Shown here: positions 27,158-36,026 of the stretch, piece after piece
How the letters are laid out: each line of letters starts with the position of its first letter
Position numbering within the stretch: the stretch's first letter is position 1
Assembly (NCBI GenBank): GCA_035445085.1
Contig: DAOMQA010000004.1
Coordinates: 62,001-126,000, forward strand
DNA length: 64,000 nucleotides
Direction of reading: 5' to 3'
Origin: JBDHXE01 sp035445085
GTDB taxonomy: Bacteria; Bacteroidota; Ignavibacteria; Kapaibacteriales; UBA2268
Program-made: the position numbers and the translations under genes
Notes under the pieces: generated by a model
Told to the model about the DNA's origin: nothing
What the model saw: only the letters and a program-made list of their open reading frames with translations
Databases searched by the model: none

Positions 27158-28063
27158 TTGGAATCTTGGAAAGCCGAATCAGCTTTATTTGTAGTAACAA
27201 TAATTTGGGGCGCTACATTTCTTTTAACAAAAATTGGATTAGATGGAACTACTCCATCAATTTTTCTATTATTAAGATTATCATTAGCATTACTCATCAG
27301 CTTAATATTTTTTGGTAAGTACTTATTACGCTTAAACAAGACAATACTTGCTCAAGGGACGGTCTTAGGCTTGTTGTTTGGTGTGGGCTTTTTATTGCAA
27401 ACGTATGGATTAAAATTCACGTCGGTATCAAAAACAGCTTTTATCACTGGTATTACGGTCGTAATAACTCCTTTTGTATATTTTTTAGTCAAAAAGAAAG
27501 CAATAGGAAGATGGGCTAAAGTTGGTGTAATTATAGCATCAATTGGTTTATATATCTTCACTAAACCAGATTTCGATAATTTGAACATAGGAGATATTTT
27601 AACTTTACTTTCAACAATTATGTGGGCTTTCTATATTACCCTGATGGACACTTTTACAAAGGGGAAAAGCGGAATGGCTTTAACTTCCAACTTAGTAATA
27701 TTACAATTTTTTATTTCTACATTATTATTTATTATATCGTTCTTTTTATTTGATTTTAATAACTATAAGCTCGTGATTAGTAATTCTTTATTAATTGCAG
27801 TCGCTTTTAATGGGATTTTGGCATCGTTTGCTGTTTCGTTTATACATACTGCCTTTCAGAGATACACAACGCCAGTAAAGGCAGCGCTAATCTTTTCGTT
27901 AGAACCATTATTTGCTGGGACATTTGCTATTATCTTTATAAACGAAATTTTATCAACAAGAGAGTATATTGGTGGTGGCATACTATTTATAGGTGTAATG
28001 ATTTCTGAATTAGGTGTATTTTTAGAACCATTACTAAAAAAGATGAAGATACTAAATTCTTAA
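27158..28063 (+). CDS. DMT-family (EamA) transporter
   Basis: 301 residues with ten predicted membrane helices in two EamA repeats (about 6-135 and 145-290). Repeat 1 begins SALFVVTIIWGATFLLTKIGL, and repeat 2 ends with KAALIFSLEPLFAGTFAIIFINEIL, the family hallmark with the SLEP.FA motif. Members export amino acids, nucleosides or other metabolites; the substrate is not predictable. The start is TTG at 27158, since no in-frame ATG precedes it. A TATTTTTG -7-like octamer at 27125-27132 lies just upstream. Its last 12 nt overlap the convergent mutL gene. Confidence 0.88.
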   Translation: MESWKAESALFVVTIIWGATFLLTKIGLDGTTPSIFLLLRLSLALLISLIFFGKYLLRLNKTILAQGTVLGLLFGVGFLLQTYGLKFTSVSKTAFITGITVVITPFVYFLVKKKAIGRWAKVGVIIASIGLYIFTKPDFDNLNIGDILTLLSTIMWAFYITLMDTFTKGKSGMALTSNLVILQFFISTLLFIISFFLFDFNNYKLVISNSLLIAVAFNGILASFAVSFIHTAFQRYTTPVKAALIFSLEPLFAGTFAIIFINEILSTREYIGGGILFIGVMISELGVFLEPLLKKMKILNS

Positions 28064-29884
28064 AAATTTTTGATAAAATTGCTCACTATTTAGTTTTGTA
28101 TAAATTCTCGCTCCGTTTGGTGCAATTAATTTATGTTCACATTTCTTTAAATTTATTATGAGTGCCTTCATCTCTTCAATACTTAGTACTTGCCCGACCT
28201 TGATAGCTAAGGTATTAGAAATTTCTTTATATATATTATCTACAATATCTAAATTAATAATATTAGGTAATTGAATTAACTGGATAACTAAATCATTCAA
28301 AACTTCACTTTCTTTGCCTTCAGATATTAGTGATGGGATTTCATAAAAGCAAAGTTTACTATCTATTTTAAAATAAAAGCCAGCTTTATTCAATAATTCT
28401 AAATTTTCCTTAAAAAAAGGCTTATCTTCAATGGATATATCAATATTGATTGGAAATAATAATTTATTGGTCTCAAACTTGATACTGTTAGACTTTAATG
28501 AATCATAAATTATTCTCTTATGCGTAGAATTTTGCTCATAAATTTCTAATTCATTATTAAATTCATTTATAATATATCTATTTAATAACTGATATACCTT
28601 TCCAATTGGATTATCTATAATAACTTCTTGCTTGTTTGAGAAAATCAAATCAAAAGCAGAATTTAGTTGATTATTTTGATAAAGTAATCTTGATTTTTCA
28701 TCTTCTTGGTAATTATCAATTTTTTGATAACTAGTAGAATTATAATTTTTCTTTAAATTATCATAAGCTCTATTAGGCGTTGTATCTAAAATTTCTCCTG
28801 TAACCTTATTCACTTCAATAAATTCATTATCGAGCTGTATATTGATAAATGGAGACGTTATATTTATTTCATTTAAGTCCGGAATAAAATGTTTATTGAA
28901 TAAAGCAGAACTAACAACATCTTTTAAAGTATTATATATAAACCTCTCTTCTTCAAATTTTACTTCATTCTTTTGAGGGTGTATATTAATATCTATTTTT
29001 TTGTAATCTACAGTTAAATTAATAATGAAAAATGGTTTCTGATTCCTATCTAATATCTTTTCATATACAGAGTTAATTGAGTGAGCTAAAGTTGGTGAAA
29101 ATATAGCTCTTCGATTTAAAAAAAAATATTGTCCACTCCTATTTTGTTTTGCAAGCTCAGGTCCACCAATATAACCATTTATTTCAAGTCGTTCATCTTT
29201 ATAGCTTATAGGAATTAATTTATTGCTAATTTGTGAGCCTAAGATTTCATTTATCCTATTAAATAAATCTGTTGCTTTTACATCAAAAATCAGAACATTA
29301 TCATCATAAAAAGTAAATCTAATTTCTGGATAACTTAAAGCAAATTTTATCATTGTATCAGAGATATACTTAAACTCCGTCATATCTGATTTGAGAAATT
29401 TGCGTCTGGCTGGAACATTATAAAATAAATTTCTTATAAATATTTGCGTTCCCTTATCTGCATTAAAGGGATTAATAAGTTCGTCTTTCAATGGTTCGGA
29501 AATTAATTGCCAACCGAACTCAGAGCCTGATTGTTTAGTTCTAATTTCAACATTTGCAACAGAACAAACAGACGCTAAGGCTTCTCCCCTAAATCCAAAA
29601 GTTTTAATTTGCTCTAAGTCTTCAGAAGTAAATACTTTGCTTGTTGCATGCCTTCTAATAGATAACTTCAAATCTTCTTTATTCATACCTTGTCCATTAT
29701 CTACGATATGAATAAGTTTTTTACCAGATTGCTTTACTATTACAACTATAGAATCAGCACCCGCATCTATAGAATTTTCTACTAATTCCTTAACAACAGA
29801 TTCGGGTCTTTGTACAACCTCCCCTGCTGCAATTTGATTAGCAATAAATTCTGGCAGTACTCTAATTTTATTTTCTATCATCAA
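28052..29884 (-). CDS. mutL: DNA mismatch repair protein MutL with degenerate endonuclease motifs
   Basis: 610 residues. The N-terminal GHKL ATPase is intact: IAAGEVVQRPESVVKELVENSIDAGA, DNGQGM, RHATSK and GFRGEAL. A linker of about 100 poorly conserved residues follows, then the dimerisation domain. In most bacteria outside the MutH-bearing gammaproteobacteria this domain carries DQHAxxE, ACHxxI and CPHGRP metal sites. Here the aligned positions read EQNSTHK, SNTLAI and APNGAR, so the nicking site looks lost. It may need a separate nuclease or work only as a matchmaker. The start MMIENKI is preceded by no clear ribosome site. Confidence 0.93.
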   Translation of the reverse strand: MMIENKIRVLPEFIANQIAAGEVVQRPESVVKELVENSIDAGADSIVVIVKQSGKKLIHIVDNGQGMNKEDLKLSIRRHATSKVFTSEDLEQIKTFGFRGEALASVCSVANVEIRTKQSGSEFGWQLISEPLKDELINPFNADKGTQIFIRNLFYNVPARRKFLKSDMTEFKYISDTMIKFALSYPEIRFTFYDDNVLIFDVKATDLFNRINEILGSQISNKLIPISYKDERLEINGYIGGPELAKQNRSGQYFFLNRRAIFSPTLAHSINSVYEKILDRNQKPFFIINLTVDYKKIDINIHPQKNEVKFEEERFIYNTLKDVVSSALFNKHFIPDLNEINITSPFINIQLDNEFIEVNKVTGEILDTTPNRAYDNLKKNYNSTSYQKIDNYQEDEKSRLLYQNNQLNSAFDLIFSNKQEVIIDNPIGKVYQLLNRYIINEFNNELEIYEQNSTHKRIIYDSLKSNSIKFETNKLLFPINIDISIEDKPFFKENLELLNKAGFYFKIDSKLCFYEIPSLISEGKESEVLNDLVIQLIQLPNIINLDIVDNIYKEISNTLAIKVGQVLSIEEMKALIINLKKCEHKLIAPNGARIYTKLNSEQFYQKFLRI

Positions 29885-29974
29885 AAAATACTTTTATAAA
29901 ACACAAATATTTCAGATTTAAAATTAAGTTAAATAATTGACTTAGTAAAGAAATAATATCAATAAAAATAAAAA

Positions 29975-29994
29975 AAGCCGATTTTCATCGGCTT
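29975..29994 (-). terminator. Intrinsic terminator of the tRNA-Phe gene
   Basis: On the minus strand AAGCCGAT, a GAAA tetraloop and ATCGGCTT form an 8-bp stem followed by a run of seven T in total, 3 nt after the tRNA 3' end. It is a canonical rho-independent terminator. Confidence 0.92.
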
Positions 29995-29997
29995 CTG

Positions 29998-30070
29998 TGG
30001 TTGGAGAGGGAATTGAACCCCCGACACAAGGATTTTCAGTCCTTTGCTCTACCAACTGAGCTACCCAACC
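29998..30070 (-). tRNA. tRNA-Phe (GAA)
   Basis: A 73-nt cloverleaf read on the minus strand. The acceptor stem GGTTGGG pairs with TCCAACC (one G-U); the D-arm is GCTC/GAGC. The anticodon stem AAGGA/TCCTT carries loop CTGAAAA with anticodon GAA, and the T-arm has the TTCAATT loop. The discriminator base is A, and the CCA end is not encoded (CAG follows), so it must be added by the nucleotidyltransferase. Flanked by its own promoter and terminator, it is a monocistronic unit. Confidence 0.97.
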
Positions 30071-30081
30071 GATAGAGATTA

Positions 30082-30113
30082 CAAAAGTAGGCAATAATCA
30101 CATTACTACCAAA
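30082..30113 (-). promoter_or_regulatory. Bacteroidota-type promoter of tRNA-Phe
   Basis: On the minus strand TTTG (30110-30113) is followed after 20 nt by TACTTTTG (30082-30089), matching the Bacteroidota primary sigma factor consensus TTTG N19-21 TAnnTTTG. The -7 box ends 12 nt before the tRNA 5' end, a sensible distance for a short leader. Confidence 0.7.
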
Positions 30114-30121
30114 TTTATTTT

Positions 30122-32560
30122 TTAAAAATCATCATTTTGTTGATTATTTTCGTCAGGCGATCTTCTCTCTTTTTGCTTAATGCCTTGATTTATCTTATAT
30201 TGAATACCTAAAGAAATAAATTGAGTCATTCTTTTCATATCAAAATTATAAGTAAAACCCGGTCCAGAAGATACTTGATAGAACTTTTGAGTATCAAAAA
30301 TATCACTTGCTCTCAATGACAAAGATAAATCTTCTAAAATGTCATATCTTAGTCCAGCATCTACTGAGTAACTTTCTGACCTTGAGCCTTGGGCCGTTAC
30401 TGTAGGTGCAGTATAATATCCAGAAACCTGAAGATTAAATTGTTTACTTAAAAGCATATTAAACGATAGTCTTGATGACCAAGTATAGTCTTGTCTTGAT
30501 TCTCTGCTCGCATCTATACCTTCAATTTTATAATTATAATACGATATATCACCGTTAAAACGCATCCATTTAAATATAGGACCGTTTAAATTCAATTCTA
30601 TACCATAAGATTGGCTTTTAGCCATATTTTCCCAAGTAGATAGTATTACAGAATCAGAAATCATCTTTTGGTATCTTTCCATTACATTATCTGTAAATCT
30701 ATAAAATAACCCTGGATTTATTGCAATACCTCCAATATTATGAATAGTCCCTAATTCAAATAAATTTGAATATTCTGGCTTCAAATTGGGGTTACCAGAC
30801 CTAATAGTGTAAATATCAGTATAATCCGTCCATGGGTTAAGTGACCAGCCACGAGGTCGCGTGATTCTCTGACTATAGTTTGCTTGAACTTGGAGAGCGG
30901 GGCTAAACTTATAGCTAATATTAGCACTTGGAAATAAGTTAAAGTAAGTTTGACTATTTACCATACCTTTATTTGTTAAATCGCCAATAATATTTGAATT
31001 TTCGGCTCTCAAACCAGCTTGTAGAAACAACGCATTAAAATCAGCTGACAAAATGAAATATCCCGCCATTATATTCTCATTATATTCATAATAATTTTTC
31101 CGTGCTGTGTCTGACTGCCAATTACCACTAATTTGATTATTATAATCAAATTTAGTATCCCTAACTACTGATGAAGCTCTAATACCTGATTCAATTTTAA
31201 AATTTTCATTAAACTTATTACTATAATCTATTTGATATACTATAGATTTATCTTTTTCAATACTAATTGATTTTTCTAATGCATTATTTAATGGATCGTA
31301 GCTTAAATATTGATCGTAATCAGTAAATTCGTCGTCATTTGAAGTAGAATAAAACAAATCACTTGTTAAATAATGCTCTTTATCAAAATTGAGCCTATAG
31401 TTAGCAGAAAAATCAAAATTAGGGCTATGGCTATCCTCATAAGAAGATCGCCTTACTGTATCTATGTTTGGTGAAACCACATAGCTTTGGTTAGTTAAAG
31501 TATAGCCTCTCACATCAGCAAATCGAGGTCTGTACGAACCGCTTATTATTAGGCTTTGATTTTTATCTAGATTCCACTCAAAACCTGCTTTTACATTATG
31601 CATAAGCATTGCCCTATTTCTATCAGAAGTTTGAAACAATAATGAAGTGTCATTAACGGCGGGTAGTTGCGTAACTCTATTAGAAGTTCCACCCATTCCC
31701 CAAATAAACCTATTGAATGAATAAGAAGCGAAAAGATTTATCCCATTTACTTTATAATTTAAATTTAATGAAGATGAATATCTATCTTGTGTTCCAATAT
31801 TAATATTAACCAAGCCATTAAGTCCAGAGTCTCTTTCTTCTTTTAAAACAATATTCAAGATACCTGTTGCCCCTTCCGCTTCATACTTTGCAGATGGATT
31901 AGTAATAATTTCTATATGGTCTATAATATCGGCTGGCAATTGTTCTAATGCAGACGAACCACCCCCTAAAAATGTAGTTGGTTTACCATTGATAAGAATA
32001 TTTACATTCCCTGAACCTCTTAGTGCAACATTGCCATCAATATCTACATTTACAGATGGGGCATTCTTAAGAACGTCTAAAGCATTCCCACCTTTTGAAG
32101 CAATGTCTTGGTCTACATTTATTACTCTTTTGCCAGATTGAAATTGAATGACATCTTTATCTGCTGTTATAGTAATTTCATCTGTCAATTGTGATGTTTG
32201 ATTTAATTCGATTGTCCCAAAATTATATGTAGGCTTAGACGAAGAAATAGTGAATGATTCGATGAATAGTTGTTGATAACCAACATAATTAATTCTTAAC
32301 AAATATTTACCACTATGAATTTTTTCTATCAGTAAATTCCCATGCTCATCAGTATACGCTCCCCCAGCAATCGTGGAATCTTTTTGTCTTAGCAAAGTTG
32401 CACTGGCTCTTGTTAAACCCTGCTTTGTATCGCCATCTATAATTCTTCCTTTGATTTCGCCACTTTTAAAATCTTCATTTCTATTAGTTTGTGAGTATAA
32501 AACTGTTGTTAGACATATAAATAGCACATAACTTGCTATCCAAAATTTTGTAAATCTCAT
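30122..32560 (-). CDS. TonB-dependent receptor-like outer-membrane protein with carboxypeptidase-like N-domain
   Basis: 812 residues with a signal peptide (1-23). A CarboxypepD_reg-like beta domain follows (about 33-110, GEIKGRIIDGDTKQGLTRA to INYVGYQQL). A plug domain (about 125-245) contains GGNALDVLKNAPSVNVD, RGSGNVNILINGKP and EIITNPSAKYEAEGATGILNI. The rest is a barrel of the outer-membrane beta-barrel family 3 type, with PRGWSLNPWTDYTD and GNPNLKPEYSNLFELG. The substrate is unknown. No SusD-like partner is adjacent, so it is probably not a polysaccharide locus. Energy for uptake could come from the TonB/ExbBD operon later in the window. Confidence 0.9.
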   Translation of the reverse strand: MRFTKFWIASYVLFICLTTVLYSQTNRNEDFKSGEIKGRIIDGDTKQGLTRASATLLRQKDSTIAGGAYTDEHGNLLIEKIHSGKYLLRINYVGYQQLFIESFTISSSKPTYNFGTIELNQTSQLTDEITITADKDVIQFQSGKRVINVDQDIASKGGNALDVLKNAPSVNVDIDGNVALRGSGNVNILINGKPTTFLGGGSSALEQLPADIIDHIEIITNPSAKYEAEGATGILNIVLKEERDSGLNGLVNINIGTQDRYSSSLNLNYKVNGINLFASYSFNRFIWGMGGTSNRVTQLPAVNDTSLLFQTSDRNRAMLMHNVKAGFEWNLDKNQSLIISGSYRPRFADVRGYTLTNQSYVVSPNIDTVRRSSYEDSHSPNFDFSANYRLNFDKEHYLTSDLFYSTSNDDEFTDYDQYLSYDPLNNALEKSISIEKDKSIVYQIDYSNKFNENFKIESGIRASSVVRDTKFDYNNQISGNWQSDTARKNYYEYNENIMAGYFILSADFNALFLQAGLRAENSNIIGDLTNKGMVNSQTYFNLFPSANISYKFSPALQVQANYSQRITRPRGWSLNPWTDYTDIYTIRSGNPNLKPEYSNLFELGTIHNIGGIAINPGLFYRFTDNVMERYQKMISDSVILSTWENMAKSQSYGIELNLNGPIFKWMRFNGDISYYNYKIEGIDASRESRQDYTWSSRLSFNMLLSKQFNLQVSGYYTAPTVTAQGSRSESYSVDAGLRYDILEDLSLSLRASDIFDTQKFYQVSSGPGFTYNFDMKRMTQFISLGIQYKINQGIKQKERRSPDENNQQNDDF

Positions 32561-32823
32561 AAAATATTCTTAATAATTATTAAATTGCGTTAATATAATA
32601 CTATATAGACGAGTAAAAAGTTACAATATATTTAAAAAATTACAGAATTTTCATTTTATTCTTGATATTTGTTCTTACAAATATTGCTTTTATATCATTG
32701 AGTATTAGAAATTCTAATTAGCTTTTATTATATATTTTTTTTAACTTTGTAATTCAATTTTATGATATTACAAAATAAGATAAATAATAAGTAATAATTA
32801 ACACTTTAAATATATTACATAGA

Positions 32824-33807
32824 GTGAATTTAAGTAAACAGCAATTTCAACAATTAAAAAAAATTTGTATCATTAGAACTGATAAACTTGGTGATATGGT
32901 TCTAACATTACCAATGTTTCGCATCATCAAATATATCAACCCACAAGTACAGACAATATTAATATGCTCTATTTATGTAAGTCCATTAGTAGAAGGTATT
33001 GAGTTTGTTGATAAAATATATTATATAGAAGAGACTACAATTAAAGAAATCAACAAAATTGAAAATATTGATTTAATTTTTTTCCCCAGAGCTGAATTCA
33101 GTGAGATTTGGCAGTCTTATATTTCTGGGATTAAATATCGAGTTGGTACAGCATATAGATTATATAGCTTTTTATATACTATTAAAATAAAGGATCATAG
33201 AAAAGTATCAAAATTTCACGAAGCAGAATATAATTTAAGAATGATTAGCCAAATTACGAATGAAACATATCATGTAAATCTTGTAGCTCCTCAAATTAAT
33301 ATAAAAGATACTATTTACCCAAGTTTTAATGATAATAAGCAATTAATAATCCTTCACCCAGGCAGCAACGGCTCTGCAAAAGATATAACATCAGAAACGT
33401 GGCGTATCGTAATAAATAAGCTATTATCTATGAATTTTCGCCTAATAATTACTGGATTAGAAAAAGAAAAAGAGTTGTGCGATAGTTTAGCTAATCAATC
33501 CGACGAAATTATTAACTTTTGCGGTAAATTATCTTTAAAAGAGACAATAGCTCTAATAAGTCGATGTAATTGCTTAATTGCAAATTCTACGGGTATCATA
33601 CATATTGCTGCTTCCTTAAATATAGCAACAATTGGTTTTTACCCTAATACTCCCCACATAGGTGCTGCCAGATGGGGTCCATATAATAAAAAGACACTCA
33701 TAGTTAGTCCCAAGCATGGAGACGATATGTCTTTAATTGATAGTGAGATGGTAGAAAGTGCTATCAATCAAATTACTAAAATTATGAATGAGACGGATAT
33801 TTGTTAA
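32824..33807 (+). CDS. Glycosyltransferase family 9 (heptosyltransferase-like)
   Basis: A 327-residue GT-B enzyme of the ADP-heptose:LPS heptosyltransferase family. The N-terminus IIRTDKLGDMVLTLPMFR is the acceptor-side signature. The C-terminal half has ILHPGSNGSAKDITSETWR and LIANSTGIIHIAASLNIATIGFYP, which forms the nucleotide-sugar pocket. It probably adds a sugar to the LPS core. The start is GTG at 32824. A TAACTTTG -7-like octamer at 32742-32749 lies 75 nt upstream, next to a 15-nt palindrome (32704-32718). The stop is one base before the recG start, so these genes are cotranscribed. Confidence 0.88.
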   Translation: MNLSKQQFQQLKKICIIRTDKLGDMVLTLPMFRIIKYINPQVQTILICSIYVSPLVEGIEFVDKIYYIEETTIKEINKIENIDLIFFPRAEFSEIWQSYISGIKYRVGTAYRLYSFLYTIKIKDHRKVSKFHEAEYNLRMISQITNETYHVNLVAPQINIKDTIYPSFNDNKQLIILHPGSNGSAKDITSETWRIVINKLLSMNFRLIITGLEKEKELCDSLANQSDEIINFCGKLSLKETIALISRCNCLIANSTGIIHIAASLNIATIGFYPNTPHIGAARWGPYNKKTLIVSPKHGDDMSLIDSEMVESAINQITKIMNETDIC

Positions 33808-33808
33808 T

Positions 33809-36013
33809 ATGGAACTACAATATATAAAAGGAGTTGGACCAAGTCGCGCAAAAATATTAGAAAGCGCTGGATTAGCAACAATAGAAGATTTAATAAACTA
33901 TTATCCCAAATCATATATTGATAGAGAAGCAGTAAAAAGTATTAGGGAATTAAAGCACTTTATATTAAATAGAGATAATATAAAAATTAACCTTAATGGA
34001 ATAAATGATATTAAAATTTCAAGCGAAGTGTCAATAATTGGAAAAATTACTTATAAGAAAATACTGAACTTTTCTAAAAAAGAAATGTTAAAACTAACAA
34101 TTAGCGATGGAAGCGATAGTTGTTCTATAATTTTTTGGAATAGGGCACAGTTTTTTGGAAAAGTTTATAGTATTGGCGAATTACTTTTAATAAGTGGCGT
34201 TCCCGAGTTAGATGATTATAAGCAATTAAGTTTTACGCACCCCGATATTGATAAAATAGACAAAGAAGACGAAGATAATTTTCATTTAGGGAAGATTTTA
34301 CCCAAATATAGTTTAAATGATAAGTTAGTCAAAGGAAATATTACACAGAAAGTACTTAGATTAATAATTAAAAATACTTTTGATTTATATAAAGTTAAAA
34401 TCGTTGAAACTCTACCGCCACATATCCTGTTTAAATATAATTTAGACAGTTTAGAAAAGAGTATTATGAATATACATTTCCCAGAGGATAAGCAAGAGTT
34501 AGAGAGTGCCATTTATAGGCTGAAATTTGATGAGATTCTATATTATCTGCTAAATGTAAAATTACTTAAATCTGGCTATCAACACAAATATAATGGGATA
34601 AAGATAGATTCTAAAAGCATTAAAGCAAGAACTTTATATGATAGTTTGCCATTTGAATTAACCAAAGACCAAAAAAAAGTATTGAATGATATCGCCAAAG
34701 ATATGAAATCAGACGAGCCAATGAACCGCCTAATACAGGGCGATGTTGGCTCTGGTAAGACAATAGTATCAATTTTGGCAATGCTTATGGTAGTTGATGC
34801 AGGTTATCAATGTTTAATAATGGCGCCAACTGAAATATTAGCTGAGCAACATTATAGGAGCTTAAGTAATTATTTAAGTACCTTCGGCATAAAAATATAC
34901 TTATTAACGGGAAGTATTAGATCTAAATTAAAAAAAGAAATACTTGCTAATATCAAAGAGGAATCACCTGTTATAATTATAGGCACACATGCCCTTTTTC
35001 AAAGTAACATCGAATACAAAGACTTAGCGCTAATTGTCATTGATGAACAACATAGATTTGGAGTAGAACAAAGAGCAGACTTAATAGATAGAGCTAAACT
35101 ATCATTAGACAGGACAGATATAAGCCCACATATTTTAGTCTTAAGTGCTACTCCAATTCCTAGGACCTTAAGCATGACAATTTACGGGGATTTAGATATT
35201 TCCATTATTAAATCTATGCCTAAAAATAGAAAGGCAATTATTAGCAAAGTTGTTTTTGATAGCGATAGGCTCAAGGTTTATAATTTTATAAAAGAGAATA
35301 TTAGGAAAGGTTACCAAGCTTTTATAGTATATCCCTTAGTTGAGAAATCAGAAAAATTAGAACTAAAGGCTGCCACAGAGCATTACGAAGCTCTTTGTAA
35401 TGAAATATTCCCAGAACTTAAAATTGGTTTAATTCATGGGCAAATGCCTTGGAATGAGAAAGATGAGGTAATGCAGAAATTTTTAAATAAAGAATTTCAT
35501 ATTTTAGTAGCTACTACCGTCATTGAGGTTGGTATAGATATTCCTAATGCTAATATTATGCTAATTGAAGATGCACATAGATTTGGATTGTCCCAATTAC
35601 ACCAATTACGCGGAAGAGTTGGGCGGTCAGACCTACAATCATATTGTTTTTTAATGACAAAAGAACATTATAAATTTCATATCAACAAGAAAAAAGAGGA
35701 TTCAGCCTTTGAAAGGAACTTAGCTATCATTAGATTGAATGCAATGGAAAAAACTAATGATGGCTTTGAATTAGCAGAAATTGATTTGAAATTAAGAGGA
35801 CCCGGAGACATGTTAGGCACTAAACAAAGTGGCTTGCCTGATTTCAATTTTTTAGATTTAGTAAATGATGTAGAACTCATTGAAAATGTAAAAACTATAG
35901 TAGAAGAAATAATTATAGGCGATCCTGACTTTTCTAAATCGGAAAATAAAATATTAAAAAATGAATTACTATTCAGATATGGGAAAAATAAATCTTTCTA
36001 TAATATAGCTTAA
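33809..36013 (+). CDS. recG: ATP-dependent DNA helicase RecG
   Basis: RecG remodels stalled replication forks and branch-migrates Holliday junctions. The N-terminal wedge domain begins LQYIKGVGPSRAKILESAG and includes an OB fold (about 75-140). The SF2 motor has Walker A GDVGSGKT (about 311-318), motif II DEQH (412-415), motif III LSATPIPRTL and motif VI QLRGRVGRS. The C-terminal GPGDMLGTKQSGLPDF segment is typical. I use ATG at 33809, one base after the preceding stop, rather than an ATG 21 nt upstream inside the GT9 gene, because MELQYIKGVG matches the family N-terminus. Confidence 0.96.
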   Translation: MELQYIKGVGPSRAKILESAGLATIEDLINYYPKSYIDREAVKSIRELKHFILNRDNIKINLNGINDIKISSEVSIIGKITYKKILNFSKKEMLKLTISDGSDSCSIIFWNRAQFFGKVYSIGELLLISGVPELDDYKQLSFTHPDIDKIDKEDEDNFHLGKILPKYSLNDKLVKGNITQKVLRLIIKNTFDLYKVKIVETLPPHILFKYNLDSLEKSIMNIHFPEDKQELESAIYRLKFDEILYYLLNVKLLKSGYQHKYNGIKIDSKSIKARTLYDSLPFELTKDQKKVLNDIAKDMKSDEPMNRLIQGDVGSGKTIVSILAMLMVVDAGYQCLIMAPTEILAEQHYRSLSNYLSTFGIKIYLLTGSIRSKLKKEILANIKEESPVIIIGTHALFQSNIEYKDLALIVIDEQHRFGVEQRADLIDRAKLSLDRTDISPHILVLSATPIPRTLSMTIYGDLDISIIKSMPKNRKAIISKVVFDSDRLKVYNFIKENIRKGYQAFIVYPLVEKSEKLELKAATEHYEALCNEIFPELKIGLIHGQMPWNEKDEVMQKFLNKEFHILVATTVIEVGIDIPNANIMLIEDAHRFGLSQLHQLRGRVGRSDLQSYCFLMTKEHYKFHINKKKEDSAFERNLAIIRLNAMEKTNDGFELAEIDLKLRGPGDMLGTKQSGLPDFNFLDLVNDVELIENVKTIVEEIIIGDPDFSKSENKILKNELLFRYGKNKSFYNIA

Positions 36014-36026
36014 TTGAGGAGGAATA

